The notes under the pieces are model-generated. The model had not been told where the DNA came from. It saw nothing but the letters and a program-made list of their open reading frames with translations, and did not search any database. The translations under genes and the position numbers were made by a program. DNA of 64,000 nt from Niallia circulans (lineage in GTDB: Bacteria > Bacillota > Bacilli > Bacillales > Cytobacillaceae), in assembly GCF_007273535.1 (NCBI RefSeq), contig NZ_RIBP01000004.1, positions 2,394,001-2,458,000 of the forward strand. The letters are read 5' to 3'. This document shows, one piece after another, positions 8,839 to 18,910 of the stretch (its first letter is position 1; each line of letters starts with the position of its first letter).

Positions 8839-10002
8839 ATGAAACGCATCGCAACAATCTTTTTAAGCATGTTACTATTTGCTTCTGTGCTTGCACCAAG
8901 CACACTTGCTGCAGAAAAAAGCAGTGAACTGGTGGACAATGTTAAATCAGCTATCTTGATTGACAGAGATACAGGTACAGTGCTTTACGAGAAAAACAGC
9001 AATGAAGAGCTTCCGCCTGCAAGCATGACAAAAATAATGACGATGTTATTAATTATGGAAGCACTTGATCAAGGCAAGCTCAAGATTGACGAGAAGATTA
9101 GAACAAGTGAGCATGCTGCATCAATGGGCGGGTCACAAATCTTCCTTGAGCCCGGTGAAGAAATGACAACAGAGGAAATGCTTAAAGGTATAGCAATTGG
9201 TTCTGGCAATGATGCAGCAGTTGCAGTAGCAGAGCGACTTGCTGGATCTGAGGAAGCTTTTGTAGAAATGATGAACAAAAAAGCAGCTAGTCTAGGATTG
9301 AAAAATACTGCATTCAAGAATGTTACTGGCCTTCCTGTTGATGAGCATTTCAGTACAGCACATGATATGGCTATTATGGCAAAGGAATTATTGAAATATG
9401 AAGATATCACAAAATTCACAGGTACATATGAAGCTTACCTTAGGGAGAATTCAGATAAGAAATTCTGGCTTGTGAATACAAACCGTCTTGTTAAATTTTA
9501 TCCAGGAGTGGACGGCCTGAAAACGGGCTTTACTAAGGAAGCGAAATACTGTTTAACAGCAACAGCCGAAAAGAATGGAATGCGTGTAATTGCTGTTGTT
9601 TTTGGTGCGCCAACATCAAAAGAGCGTAATGCACAAGTAACAAAAATGCTTGATTATGCATTTAGTCAATATGAGACACACCCTGTTTATAAGCGCAATG
9701 AAATGATCGGCAAGGTAAATGTTAGCAAAGGGGAACAAAAACAAGCAGCGGCAGTTACAAGTGAACCGATCTCCCTGTTAACGAAAAAGGGCGAAAAGGT
9801 GGATGACGTCGAGAAAAAAATTACAATGTCCAAAAATCTTAAGGCTCCAATACTAAAGGGTCAGGAAATTGGTAAGGTTCAGTTCATCAAGGATGGGAAG
9901 GTAATTGTTGAAAGTCCGCTTGTTTCCCAAACAGAAATTAAGGAAGCTGGCTGGTGGACCCTCTTTAAACGAACTGCAGGAATGTTCACAAAAACAGAAT
10001 AA
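8839..10002 (+). CDS. dacF: D-alanyl-D-alanine carboxypeptidase DacF
   Basis: Low-molecular-weight penicillin-binding protein that trims pentapeptide side chains in the forespore, limiting cortex cross-linking. 387 residues with a Sec signal peptide (about 1-24, LAPSTLAAE), the serine transpeptidase motifs SMTK (Ser62/Lys65), SGN (122-124) and KTG (228-230), a C-terminal PBP5 domain and an amphipathic C-terminal anchor ending in WWTLFKRTAGMF. ATG 8839 is preferred to the in-frame ATG 8824 because GGAGG (8826-8830) sits between them at ideal spacing. Next to spoIIA as in all Bacillus. Confidence 0.94.
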   Translation: MKRIATIFLSMLLFASVLAPSTLAAEKSSELVDNVKSAILIDRDTGTVLYEKNSNEELPPASMTKIMTMLLIMEALDQGKLKIDEKIRTSEHAASMGGSQIFLEPGEEMTTEEMLKGIAIGSGNDAAVAVAERLAGSEEAFVEMMNKKAASLGLKNTAFKNVTGLPVDEHFSTAHDMAIMAKELLKYEDITKFTGTYEAYLRENSDKKFWLVNTNRLVKFYPGVDGLKTGFTKEAKYCLTATAEKNGMRVIAVVFGAPTSKERNAQVTKMLDYAFSQYETHPVYKRNEMIGKVNVSKGEQKQAAAVTSEPISLLTKKGEKVDDVEKKITMSKNLKAPILKGQEIGKVQFIKDGKVIVESPLVSQTEIKEAGWWTLFKRTAGMFTKTE

Positions 10003-10056
10003 AAAATGTCACGATTCCTGTTTTTTTAGCGAATCAACACTAGTTTTGTCTTGCTT

Positions 10057-10086
10057 GAAGGAAATGAAGGATTAAAGGTAGAATTG
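10057..10086 (+). promoter_or_regulatory. Sigma-H promoter of the spoIIA operon
   Basis: GAAGGAAAT (10057-10065) and GTAGAATTG (10078-10086) are separated by 12 nt, matching the sigma-H consensus RnAGGAwww / RnnGAATww. B. subtilis spoIIA is driven by sigma-H plus Spo0A; clear 0A boxes were not identified. Confidence 0.7.
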
Positions 10087-10119
10087 ACTCACTAAACCAA
10101 ATAGAGGAGGCTATGGATA

Positions 10120-10470
10120 GTGAGTCTTAATATTGAGCTGGAAACAAAAAACAATGTTCTTTGTATTCGTTTAGCAGGGGAATTAGATCATCACTACGCG
10201 GAAGAGCTACGCACAAAAGCTACAGAAGCGATAGAGAGCAAAAATATTCGCCATATTGTTTTAAACTTAGAGCATTTATCATTTATGGATAGTTCAGGCT
10301 TAGGAGTTATCTTAGGCAGATATAAACAAATAAAGCAGTTAGGCGGAGAAATGGTGATTTGTGCAATCTCCCCGAGTGTCCAAAGGTTGTTTGATATGTC
10401 TGGCATGTTTAAAATAATGAAGCTGGAAACAAATGAACAATTTGCACTTGAAAGATTGGGGGTTGCATAA
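10120..10470 (+). CDS. spoIIAA: Anti-sigma F factor antagonist SpoIIAA
   Basis: STAS-domain protein of 116 residues that, when dephosphorylated by SpoIIE, binds SpoIIAB and frees sigma-F in the forespore. The phosphorylated serine is Ser58 in the [11 protein letters not shown] motif, the same number as in B. subtilis. Translation begins with GTG at 10120 (AGGAGGCTATGGATA upstream); no ATG fits the frame. The stop codon abuts spoIIAB directly, indicating translational coupling of an equimolar partner pair. Confidence 0.96.
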   Translation: MSLNIELETKNNVLCIRLAGELDHHYAEELRTKATEAIESKNIRHIVLNLEHLSFMDSSGLGVILGRYKQIKQLGGEMVICAISPSVQRLFDMSGMFKIMKLETNEQFALERLGVA

Positions 10471-10911
10471 ATGAGAAATGAAATGCATTTGCAATTCAGC
10501 GCACAAAGCCAAAATGAATCCTTTGCCAGAGTAACTGTCGCTGCTTTTATTACACAGCTTGATCCGACAATGGATGAACTGACGGAAATTAAAACAGTTG
10601 TTTCTGAAGCAGTCACAAACTGTATTATACATGGATATGAAAATGATCCTGATGGAATAGTTTATATTTCTGTCATTATGGAGGATTCCTTCATTGATTT
10701 GACTATCCGTGATGATGGTAAAGGAATTATGGATGTGGAAGAAGCAAGACAGCCGTTATTTACGACAAAGCCTGAATTAGAAAGATCCGGAATGGGATTC
10801 ACCATCATGGAAAATTTTATGGACGAAATTGACGTGCACTCTAGCCCCGAAAATGGAACTGAGATCCGCCTGCGAAAGCATTTAATAAAGAGCAAAATGC
10901 TAAGCAATTAA
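10471..10911 (+). CDS. spoIIAB: Anti-sigma F factor, serine kinase SpoIIAB
   Basis: GHKL-fold kinase of 146 residues that holds sigma-F inactive and phosphorylates SpoIIAA on Ser58. ATP-binding boxes are visible: the N box [12 protein letters not shown] (about 44-55), DDGKGI (G1, about 78-83) and [10 protein letters not shown] (G2). ATG follows directly on the spoIIAA stop codon, using a ribosome site inside spoIIAA (TTGGGGGTT). Twelve nucleotides separate it from sigF. Confidence 0.96.
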   Translation: MRNEMHLQFSAQSQNESFARVTVAAFITQLDPTMDELTEIKTVVSEAVTNCIIHGYENDPDGIVYISVIMEDSFIDLTIRDDGKGIMDVEEARQPLFTTKPELERSGMGFTIMENFMDEIDVHSSPENGTEIRLRKHLIKSKMLSN

Positions 10912-10923
10912 GGAGAATCGCTT

Positions 10924-11679
10924 ATGGATGTGGAGGTAAAAAAGGAGAAAGAAACGTATTTAAAAGACCATGAAGTGAAGGAGCTTATTAAAAGAAGCCA
11001 AGATGGCAATCAGTCAGCTAGAGATACAATAGTCCAGAAAAATATGCGCCTTGTATGGTCCGTCGTGCAAAGATTTTTGAACAGAGGTTATGATCCAGAT
11101 GACCTGTTTCAAATCGGTTGTATCGGGTTGCTTAAATCGGTCGATAAATTCGATTTAAGCTATGATGTGAAATTCTCGACGTATGCAGTACCAATGATTA
11201 TCGGCGAAATTCAACGCTTTATTCGTGATGACGGCACAGTAAAGGTGAGCCGCTCCTTAAAGGAATTGAGCAATAAAATCAGGAAAGCAAAAGATGAGCT
11301 CTCCAAACAGTATGGACGGACACCGACTGTCGGAGAGATTTCAGAGCATCTTGATATTCCGCCAGAAGATATAGTGTTAGCGCAAGAGGCTGCAAGAACA
11401 CCTTCTTCTATTCATGAAACAGTATATGAAAACGATGGCGATCCTATTACCCTTCTTGATCAGATAGATGATGGCAATGAAGGGAAATGGTTTGATAAAA
11501 TCGCCTTGCAAGAAGCGATTAGGGAGCTTGATGAACGAGAAAGGCTAATCGTGTACCTCCGATATTATAAAGACCAGACACAATCGGAGGTTGCGACAAG
11601 GCTGGGAATTTCACAAGTACAAGTATCGCGGCTTGAGAAAAAGATATTACTACAAATGAAAGAGCAGATGGATCTTTAA
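10924..11679 (+). CDS. sigF: RNA polymerase sigma-F factor
   Basis: First forespore-specific sigma factor (spoIIAC), 251 residues. Region 2 includes MRLVWSVVQRFLNRGYDPDDLFQIGCIGL and the -10-recognising KFSTYAVPMIIGEIQR; region 3 KELSNKIRKAKDEL; region 4 ends with a helix-turn-helix TQSEVATRLGISQVQVSRLEKK that reads the -35. ATG follows AAGGAG. Third gene of the spoIIA operon. The terminator stem overlaps the last codons. Confidence 0.96.
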   Translation: MDVEVKKEKETYLKDHEVKELIKRSQDGNQSARDTIVQKNMRLVWSVVQRFLNRGYDPDDLFQIGCIGLLKSVDKFDLSYDVKFSTYAVPMIIGEIQRFIRDDGTVKVSRSLKELSNKIRKAKDELSKQYGRTPTVGEISEHLDIPPEDIVLAQEAARTPSSIHETVYENDGDPITLLDQIDDGNEGKWFDKIALQEAIRELDERERLIVYLRYYKDQTQSEVATRLGISQVQVSRLEKKILLQMKEQMDL

Positions 11680-11697
11680 TCCATCTGCTTTTTTTTT
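11663..11697 (+). terminator. Terminator overlapping the end of sigF
   Basis: AGCAGATGGAT and ATCCATCTGCT form an 11-bp perfect stem with a 5-nt loop and nine T. The sigF stop codon lies inside the loop and stem. Confidence 0.85.
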
Positions 11698-11724
11698 ATG
11701 GAATTATTACCAATTATCTTCTCA

Positions 11725-11755
11725 CTAATAAATTACCACTTTCATGCAAATACTA
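11725..11755 (+). promoter_or_regulatory. Possible sigma-G promoter of the spoVA operon
   Basis: CTAATA (11725-11730) and AATACTA (11749-11755) at 18-nt spacing approximate the sigma-G consensus (GMATR, CATNNTA). spoVA is the classic sigma-G operon in B. subtilis; the -35 match is modest. Confidence 0.4.
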
Positions 11756-11796
11756 CCAACATCACAAAAACATTAGATGTTAGGATGTGAACACGA

Positions 11797-12417
11797 ATGG
11801 CTGAGACGGTTTATATTCGGATGAGAAATCGTATCGAAAAAAGATTGAATGAGGATGTGCTGCTGCAAGATTTAGCACAAGTGATTGCTGCTGATGCTCT
11901 CATGGAACAATTGGAAGCAATGGTCATATACCGTATTTCAGAGGGTGACCGAAATATCATTGTCATTGACAGCACAAGAATTATCAAAGCAATCCGCAGC
12001 ATCAACCAAGACTTGGAGATACAGATTATCGGCCCTGCACAAACCATCATTGAAGTCATCCTTAAAAAAAAGGAAGCATCAATACCGCTTTTTTTGCTAG
12101 TTTGGCTGCTTCTTTTTATTGGATCTGCTCTAACAATTATGAACTTTCATGAAGATGTTAGTATGCAAGCAGTTCATCAAAAGCTGTATAAAATCATTAC
12201 AGGAAAAGAGGTAGAAAAGCCTCTTATCTTTCAAATTCCCTATAGCTTAGGGTTAGGCTTGGGGATGATTATCTTCTTTAATCATGTATTTAAAAAGCGT
12301 TTTAACGAAGAGCCAAGCCCTTTGGAAGTAGAGGTTTTCTCCTATCAGCAAGCTTTGGACCAATATGTAATCATGCATGAGAATAAAGAAAGTATGAAAA
12401 AATTAGATGATCATTAA
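11797..12417 (+). CDS. spoVAA: Stage V sporulation protein AA
   Basis: Membrane protein of 206 residues with a soluble N-terminal domain and two hydrophobic spans (about residues 97-116 and 147-168), matching SpoVAA. SpoVA proteins form the inner-membrane apparatus that loads Ca-dipicolinic acid into the forespore and releases it on germination. First gene of a shortened spoVA operon; its end overlaps spoVAB by 11 nt. ATG with a weak upstream GGATG-type ribosome site. Confidence 0.9.
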   Translation: MAETVYIRMRNRIEKRLNEDVLLQDLAQVIAADALMEQLEAMVIYRISEGDRNIIVIDSTRIIKAIRSINQDLEIQIIGPAQTIIEVILKKKEASIPLFLLVWLLLFIGSALTIMNFHEDVSMQAVHQKLYKIITGKEVEKPLIFQIPYSLGLGLGMIIFFNHVFKKRFNEEPSPLEVEVFSYQQALDQYVIMHENKESMKKLDDH

Positions 12418-12826
12418 GATACTTGTAGTGCTTTTTATCGGGGCGGCTTGGGGGATTACAGTCGGAGCTGGTTATGTTGCCTTTTTGACCGTATTTGGCA
12501 TCATACCGAGACTCACCCAGCTAACAAAAACAGGCAGTAAGATTCACTCCTATGAGTGGTCAGTTGTTTGTGGTGCGGTTTGTGGCACATTTTTATTTTT
12601 AAGAGAACCTTCTTTTTCCATTTCGTCTTTAATCCTAATTGTGATGGGTCTTGCAGGAGGCATTTATATTGGCATGATAGCTGCTGCGCTAACAGAAGTA
12701 TTGAATGTTTTTCCGCTTTTAGCAAAAAGGGTGGGCATGGATGATCGGCTTCTCGTTTTGATGATGGCGCTCGTTTTTGGCAAAATCTTCGGCTCTCTGT
12801 TTCATTGGATGTATTTTGCACCGTAG
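12407..12826 (+). CDS. spoVAB: Stage V sporulation protein AB
   Basis: Hydrophobic protein of 139 residues with four probable membrane helices, matching SpoVAB. It overlaps spoVAA (ATG at 12407 inside its last codons). In B. subtilis the next genes are spoVAC, spoVAD and spoVAEb, the core of the dipicolinate channel; here only 35 nt separate spoVAB from spoVAEa. Confidence 0.9.
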   Translation: MIIKILVVLFIGAAWGITVGAGYVAFLTVFGIIPRLTQLTKTGSKIHSYEWSVVCGAVCGTFLFLREPSFSISSLILIVMGLAGGIYIGMIAAALTEVLNVFPLLAKRVGMDDRLLVLMMALVFGKIFGSLFHWMYFAP

Positions 12827-12861
12827 GATAGGCAAGATGCTAAAAAGAAAGGAAAATGCAG

Positions 12862-13434
12862 ATGGGTACAAAAAGAAAAGTCATTTTGATAACAGATGGA
12901 GACGAATATGCCAGAAGAGCTGTGGAAATGGTGGCAAAGGAAGTTGGCGGCCGCTGTATATCTATGTCATTTGGCAATCCATCAAATCATAGCGGTCCTG
13001 AAATTTTGAGCTTAATAAAAAAAGCAAAAAAAGATCCTGTATTAGTAATGTTTGATGACAGCGGTTATGTCGGAGAAGGGGCCGGTGAGACAGCGTTAAA
13101 ATACATAGCAGCACATAAGGATGTTGAGGTGCTTGGGGTAATCGCTGTTGCAAGCAGGACAAGAAGAGAAGAATGGACAAGAATTGATGTGGCAATTGAC
13201 CAAGATGGCAACCTGACTCCATACGGGGTTGATAAGCTAGGGATTCCAGAATATGAGATAGGAAGAATGAGCGGCGATACCGTTTACAGCCTTGATAGTC
13301 TTCATTTGCCATTGGTTGTGGGCATCGGAGATATCGGCAAGATGGGAAAACGTGATTCCTATGAAAAAGGTGCACCTATTACTCGAAAAGCAGTGGAATA
13401 TATTTTAGAAAGAAGTGGTTTTTATGAGCAATGA
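12862..13434 (+). CDS. spoVAEA: Stage V sporulation protein AEa
   Basis: Soluble protein of 190 residues matching SpoVAEa: the N-terminal [17 protein letters not shown], the Ser-rich phosphate-binding-like [11 protein letters not shown] and the [12 protein letters not shown] segment are characteristic. It has no membrane span and its molecular role is unknown. ATG 12862 is preferred over 12856 because AAAGGA lies at 9 nt. Sits between spoVAB and spoVAF; overlaps spoVAF by 11 nt. Confidence 0.9.
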   Translation: MGTKRKVILITDGDEYARRAVEMVAKEVGGRCISMSFGNPSNHSGPEILSLIKKAKKDPVLVMFDDSGYVGEGAGETALKYIAAHKDVEVLGVIAVASRTRREEWTRIDVAIDQDGNLTPYGVDKLGIPEYEIGRMSGDTVYSLDSLHLPLVVGIGDIGKMGKRDSYEKGAPITRKAVEYILERSGFYEQ

Positions 13435-14926
13435 AGCAAAGAGCAAGGAAACAAAGAGCGATGAAACAAAGGAAATGACGACCATTTATAAAAAGCTAAC
13501 AGATGTTGAAAAGTACATGCAGGACAGGGTTGGTTTAGGTGTTAGCTTTGACCTTGGAGTTAGAAAAATCTTCGTACTCCACCATGAAGTAAATGTATAT
13601 TATGTTAACGGATTAATTGATAGTGCGATCATTTCCAATCTTTTAGAACAGCTGTTGTTTTTAAATGATGAGGAGCGGGTTCATCAATCAGAGGATTTTT
13701 TCAAAATTATTGAAAACCAGCTTGTGCATCATCAAGTACAGCCGCTTGATAAAATGGACGAACTTGTGGATCAGGTGTTATCAGGGCTTATTGTCGCAGT
13801 GATGGAAGGCTATAATCAAGGCCTTGCCATTGATGTGCGGAGCTATCCAGGCAGAACCCCGCAGGAACCAGATACAGAAAAGGTAATAAGAGGCTCAAGG
13901 GATGGCTTTGTTGAAAATATTATTATCAATACAGCTATCACAAGAAGAAGAATACGTGATGAGCGGCTGAGATTTGAAATCTTAAAGGTCGGCGAACGCT
14001 CAAAAACCGATGTGGCAATAGGCTATATTAAGGACATTGCTGACCCTGACCTTGTAGACATTATTAAAAAGGAATTAGAGAACATTGATGTTGATGGCAT
14101 ATCAATGGCAGATAAGACAATTGAGGAATTTTTGCTAAAGCAAGGCTATAACCCATATCCGCTCGTTCGATACACAGAAAGAGCGGACGTTACTGCCAAT
14201 CATTTGCTTGAGGGGCATGTGGTTATTTATGTCGATACTTCACCGAGTGTTATTATAACACCAGCTACCTATTTTCATCATTTGCAGCATGCGGAGGAAT
14301 ACAGACAAGCTCCGATGGTTGGGACATTTGTCCGCTGGGTCCGCTTTATTGGTGTCTTAGCATCCTTGTTTTTTTTACCAATGTGGTTTCTTGTCACACT
14401 TGAGCCATCTCTGTTACCTGAGAACCTGGCCTTTATTGGACCGACGGAACGCACTCATTTACCACTAATTGTTCAGCTGTTCATTGCTGACTTTGGTTTG
14501 GAATTCTTACGGATAGCAGCCATTCATACGCCAACACCACTCTCGACCGCAATGGGCTTAGTTGCGGCAGTAATGATTGGACAAATCGCCATCGATGTCG
14601 GCTTGTTTGTACCAGAAGTCATTTTGTACGTATCTGTTGCAGCAATTGGCAATTTCGCAACCCCGAGTTATGAGTTGGGGATTGCGAATAAGCTGGTGCG
14701 ATTTATATTGTTGATTTTAGTTGCGATATTCCATACGCCAGGTTTCGTTGTTGGCTGTACATTGTATGTTTTGTTCTTAGCAAGCTTGCGTACATTGAAT
14801 GTTCCGTATTTATGGCCATTCATCCCGTTTTATCCGAAGGCACTTGCTAATATCCTAATTCGCAGAACGGTTCCAGGAAGTAAATTGAGACCGAGCCATG
14901 CTCATGTACAAGATCGGAACAAATAA
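13424..14926 (+). CDS. spoVAF: Stage V sporulation protein AF (GerA-like)
   Basis: 500-residue protein of the GerA/SpoVAF family: a cytosolic N-terminal half with [12 protein letters not shown] and [21 protein letters not shown], followed by about five membrane helices between residues 290 and 460 and a basic C-terminal tail. In B. subtilis SpoVAF partners with a germinant-receptor-like complex and modulates germination. ATG 13424 (MSNEAK) is used rather than GTG 13415. Last gene of the local spoVA operon. Confidence 0.92.
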   Translation: MSNEAKSKETKSDETKEMTTIYKKLTDVEKYMQDRVGLGVSFDLGVRKIFVLHHEVNVYYVNGLIDSAIISNLLEQLLFLNDEERVHQSEDFFKIIENQLVHHQVQPLDKMDELVDQVLSGLIVAVMEGYNQGLAIDVRSYPGRTPQEPDTEKVIRGSRDGFVENIIINTAITRRRIRDERLRFEILKVGERSKTDVAIGYIKDIADPDLVDIIKKELENIDVDGISMADKTIEEFLLKQGYNPYPLVRYTERADVTANHLLEGHVVIYVDTSPSVIITPATYFHHLQHAEEYRQAPMVGTFVRWVRFIGVLASLFFLPMWFLVTLEPSLLPENLAFIGPTERTHLPLIVQLFIADFGLEFLRIAAIHTPTPLSTAMGLVAAVMIGQIAIDVGLFVPEVILYVSVAAIGNFATPSYELGIANKLVRFILLILVAIFHTPGFVVGCTLYVLFLASLRTLNVPYLWPFIPFYPKALANILIRRTVPGSKLRPSHAHVQDRNK

Positions 14927-15010
14927 ATCCAATAAAAAGAGGATTGAGAATTGGGTATATTTATGATACATTTGTTTAATCAAGTAGGCTGTTAAATAAA
15001 TTGGACGGTA

Positions 15011-15050
15011 AAGCAGACAGTTCGAAAGTAGAACTGTCTGCTTGTTTCTT
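15011..15050 (+). terminator. Terminator after spoVAF
   Basis: AAGCAGACAGTTC and GAACTGTCTGCTT form a 13-bp perfect stem with a 7-nt loop, followed by GTTTCTTATTTT. It lies 85 nt past the spoVAF stop. Confidence 0.8.
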
Positions 15051-15101
15051 ATTTTCATCTTAGCCTTTAGTATCTATCTTAGGGAGAATCGAGGGGGATA
15101 T

Positions 15102-16427
15102 ATGCATTATTATGGAACTTCTAGTGTGAACGAAGCTGGGCATTTAGAGATTGGCGGCGTTGATACAGTGAGAATAGTCGAAGAATTCGGAACACCAGTA
15201 TATGTATACGATGTAGCGCTTATTAGAGAAAGAGCGAGAGGGTTTAAGGATACATTTGCAAAACGAGGAATCCCTGCACAGGTTGCTTATGCAAGCAAAG
15301 CATTCTCGACAATTGCAATGGTCCAGCTTGCTAACGAGGAGGGGCTGTCACTTGACGTAGTTTCCGGCGGAGAGCTTTATACGGCAATTGCCGCAGGATT
15401 CCCTATGGAGAGAATCCACTTCCACGGCAATAATAAAAGCAAAGATGAGCTATTGATGGCAATAGAGCATAATATTGGCTGTATTGTAGTTGATAATTTT
15501 TATGAACTGGAGCTATTGCAAGAGCTTTGCGAACAACAAAACAGCAAGATGGCGATTCTGCTTCGTGTAACACCTGGTATTGAAGCACATACGCATGACT
15601 ACATTTTGACAGGACAAGAGGATTCTAAATTTGGATTTGGTTTGCAAAATGGACAAGCAGAAGAAGCATTGCTTAAAGCAATGGATTCCCAAAATATAGA
15701 GCTATTAGGGCTGCATTGTCATATCGGCTCGCAAATCTTTGAAACGACAGGGTTTGTTCTTGCTGCCAAAAAAATAATTGATACGCTACATCAATGGAAA
15801 CAGGCCCATGGCTATGAAACGAAGGTTCTCAACCTTGGTGGAGGATTCGGTATCAGATACACAAATGAAGATCAGCCTATTCAGCCTTCTGAATATGTCG
15901 AAGAGATTATTACAGAGGTTGAGAAGAATATGAAGCAGTTCGGCATGAATATGCCTGAAATTTGGATTGAACCTGGTCGTTCTCTTGTTGGAGATGCTGG
16001 TACAACTCTTTATAAAATCGGATCTAGAAAAGAAGTTCCGGACGTTCGTCAGTACTTAGCAATTGATGGCGGCATGACAGATAATATTAGACCAGCACTT
16101 TATGATGCTAAATATGAAGCTGTGTTGGCGAATAAACCTTTGATGGAAGCGGAAGAAACCGTGTCAATTGCAGGTAAATGCTGTGAGTCTGGAGATATGC
16201 TTATTTGGAACCTGCCATTGCCAAAAGCGAATGATCAAGATATTTTAGCAGTGTTTTGTACAGGAGCATACGGCTATTCAATGGCGAATAATTATAATCG
16301 CATCCCAAAACCTCCAGTAGTGTTTGTTGAAAACAAAGAAGCAGTCCTTGTTGTGAAAAGAGAGACATATGAGGACATCGTCCGTCTCGATTTGCCACTT
16401 AAGGAAAAAGCATCGTTGAAAAAATAA
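15102..16427 (+). CDS. lysA: Diaminopimelate decarboxylase
   Basis: PLP enzyme that makes L-lysine from meso-diaminopimelate, the last lysine step. 441 residues; PLP lysine Lys66 in AYASKAFS, HGNNKS, GSQI, LNLGGGFGI and EPGRSLV phosphate-binding segments, and CCESGD near the C-terminus contributing to the partner active site. The ATG at 15102 is chosen since GAGGGGG lies 5 nt before it and the protein then aligns with B. subtilis LysA. No L-box lysine riboswitch was recognised upstream. Ends at a shared terminator with ypuA. Confidence 0.95.
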   Translation: MHYYGTSSVNEAGHLEIGGVDTVRIVEEFGTPVYVYDVALIRERARGFKDTFAKRGIPAQVAYASKAFSTIAMVQLANEEGLSLDVVSGGELYTAIAAGFPMERIHFHGNNKSKDELLMAIEHNIGCIVVDNFYELELLQELCEQQNSKMAILLRVTPGIEAHTHDYILTGQEDSKFGFGLQNGQAEEALLKAMDSQNIELLGLHCHIGSQIFETTGFVLAAKKIIDTLHQWKQAHGYETKVLNLGGGFGIRYTNEDQPIQPSEYVEEIITEVEKNMKQFGMNMPEIWIEPGRSLVGDAGTTLYKIGSRKEVPDVRQYLAIDGGMTDNIRPALYDAKYEAVLANKPLMEAEETVSIAGKCCESGDMLIWNLPLPKANDQDILAVFCTGAYGYSMANNYNRIPKPPVVFVENKEAVLVVKRETYEDIVRLDLPLKEKASLKK

Positions 16428-16456
16428 AAGGAAGTGCTTTTTAGCACTTCCTTTAT
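16427..16456. terminator. Bidirectional terminator between lysA and ypuA
   Basis: AAAGGAAGTGCT and AGCACTTCCTTT form a 12-bp stem with a 4-nt loop between convergent genes. Confidence 0.75.
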
Positions 16457-16460
16457 TGTA

Positions 16461-17327
16461 TTAAGAGAAAAACGATTTAATCGCATCTACAATACTTGCG
16501 AAAAATTCTTTTACTTTTGCAAGAAATCCTTGCCCTTCCTCGCTTTCAATAAAAGCATTAAATTTATCCTTTGCGTCCTGCAGCTGATCGCCAACTTGAT
16601 TCCAGTTGATATCCAAGTCTTTTAGTTTATTGAAGAAATCCATCAATGTTTGCTTTTGGGCATCTGTTAAGGTTATGTTCAAGTCGCTTGCAGCATCATC
16701 GATAATTTTTTGAAGCTCTGCATCTGTTGACGGTTTGTTTTCAGCTATTTTTTCTTTAATCTTTGCCATTAGGGCAGAAGCTTTATCTGTTCCAATTTCT
16801 TCCCCGAGATTAGCAGTTTCCACCATTTCCTCGTTGGCAGCCTGTTTTACTTCTTCAGGTATTTTAGTGTCTGTGGACACCTCGTATGCTTTAATAATTC
16901 CAGTAAGTGCTGCTGTTCCTGAAACCTGAATCGGTGCTGTCACATAAATTTCCGCATCTTTAACTCCAGCTGTTATAAGAGCATTAATGTACATCTCATC
17001 AGTAACCCAATTAATGTTTTTTGATTTTACATTTATTCCGCTTCCAGAATCTGCAATTGTTATCGCAGAGGAAGAAATGGCTTTTGTACCAATTAATCGT
17101 TTTGATATGTAGCTTCCTAAGTATTTATGTTCTTCTTCATTTGTCACAGTAATGATTTCTGCGTCATCAGGGGCATTCATTTCGGTTAACAGCAGTTTTT
17201 TCTGTTCCTCTGTCAAGTTTGCTCCTAACGTAATAATCATATCGCCTGTAGCTGCATCTGCAAATGCGCGGATAGGGAGCAGAAGCAAAAGTGATAAGAC
17301 TAGCACAGCCCATTTTTTTCTGTTCAT
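16461..17327 (-). CDS. ypuA: YpuA-like secreted protein (DUF1002)
   Basis: 288-residue exported protein with a signal peptide (MNRKKWAVLVLSLLLLLP, cleavage near FADA) and the DUF1002 fold; in B. subtilis YpuA function is unknown. The mature part has a globular domain followed by a helical region (about 170-270). Start chosen at 17327 (MNRKK) because AGGAGGAACACAG precedes it; an upstream ATG ten codons earlier would place the ribosome site inside the gene. Reverse orientation between lysA and ribT. ppiB, which neighbours it in B. subtilis, is absent. Confidence 0.85.
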   Translation of the reverse strand: MNRKKWAVLVLSLLLLLPIRAFADAATGDMIITLGANLTEEQKKLLLTEMNAPDDAEIITVTNEEEHKYLGSYISKRLIGTKAISSSAITIADSGSGINVKSKNINWVTDEMYINALITAGVKDAEIYVTAPIQVSGTAALTGIIKAYEVSTDTKIPEEVKQAANEEMVETANLGEEIGTDKASALMAKIKEKIAENKPSTDAELQKIIDDAASDLNITLTDAQKQTLMDFFNKLKDLDINWNQVGDQLQDAKDKFNAFIESEEGQGFLAKVKEFFASIVDAIKSFFS

Positions 17328-18144
<817 letters not shown>

Positions 18145-18150
18145 TAAATA

Positions 18151-18184
18151 AGCCCCTAACCAGAAAAGTGGTTAGGGGCTTTTT
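18151..18184 (+). terminator. Terminator between ribT and ypuF
   Basis: AGCCCCTAACC and GGTTAGGGGCT form an 11-bp stem with an 8-nt loop and five T; convergent with ypuF. Confidence 0.85.
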
Positions 18185-18193
18185 GCTGTTAAA

Positions 18194-18715
18194 CTAATTA
18201 AGGCGGTTTTTCCGCTCCTCAATAGCAGCGGTTCTTTCAATCATTACCTCTGTTCTGTCTCGTGTCAAATGACGATTAATAATATCATCTATTGGAATGT
18301 GAGAGGACTGCCACTCCATTCCAACAGATTGACACCATTTCACACATTCTAGCTCCAGGGATTTAGCATTGATTGGCAGAATGAAGGGACTGTAGGATAG
18401 TTGATTCCTAATATCTAGCTGTCTTTGGTCCATTCTTTCGAACAATAATGTCTCATCAAGTCCGAAGTCATTCCAGTTCCAGTCACCGCGGTGAAACATG
18501 CTGGTTGCTTTCTCTAATGTTTTGCCTGCCCCGCGGAAGTTTCCCCGACGATGATGATAACAGGATACAGCTAAAAGGATAAAGGCAACCCAAATAGAGT
18601 CTTTATTGCCAGGATCGACCTCCTTCCAATATTCTTCTAGAATCTCGTGACACTCGAAAAAATCCTGATCTCCATGGAAATGCCCCAAGTACTCAATATA
18701 TTCATGTGGATACAC
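18194..18715 (-). CDS. ypuF: YpuF-like DUF309 protein
   Basis: 173-residue soluble protein of the DUF309 family; the family signature HGDQDFFECHEILEEYWK (near residues 10-30) and SCYHHRRGNFRGA are present. Function unknown. I place the start at GTG 18715 (VYPHEYIEYL), since GGAAAGGAG at 18725-18733 lies 9 nt upstream and B. subtilis YpuF begins with YPEAY-like sequence; a longer reading from TTG 18739 would have the ribosome site within it. Divergent from scpA, as in B. subtilis. Confidence 0.85.
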   Translation of the reverse strand: MYPHEYIEYLGHFHGDQDFFECHEILEEYWKEVDPGNKDSIWVAFILLAVSCYHHRRGNFRGAGKTLEKATSMFHRGDWNWNDFGLDETLLFERMDQRQLDIRNQLSYSPFILPINAKSLELECVKWCQSVGMEWQSSHIPIDDIINRHLTRDRTEVMIERTAAIEERKNRLN

Positions 18716-18910
18716 CAACACTTGCTCCTTTCCAAACAAATTAGCTAATGATTATTATACTGTGTTTAAAGGAAGACATAAAAGTCTTCTAATCTGCTTA
18801 TTTGATCACTTGGTATAATTTATTATTGGATAACTTTGTCGAATCATCTATACTTATACTAGCATAGGAAAGACTTAGATGTTATTTTATTAGGATTTTG
18901 GTGAGATATA

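Noticed and set aside
15040..15101. L-box lysine riboswitch before lysA
   Set aside because: The leader is short and none of the conserved L-box blocks are present.
16434..16625. Forward frame over the ypuA end
   Set aside because: Opposite strand of ypuA, no supporting signals.
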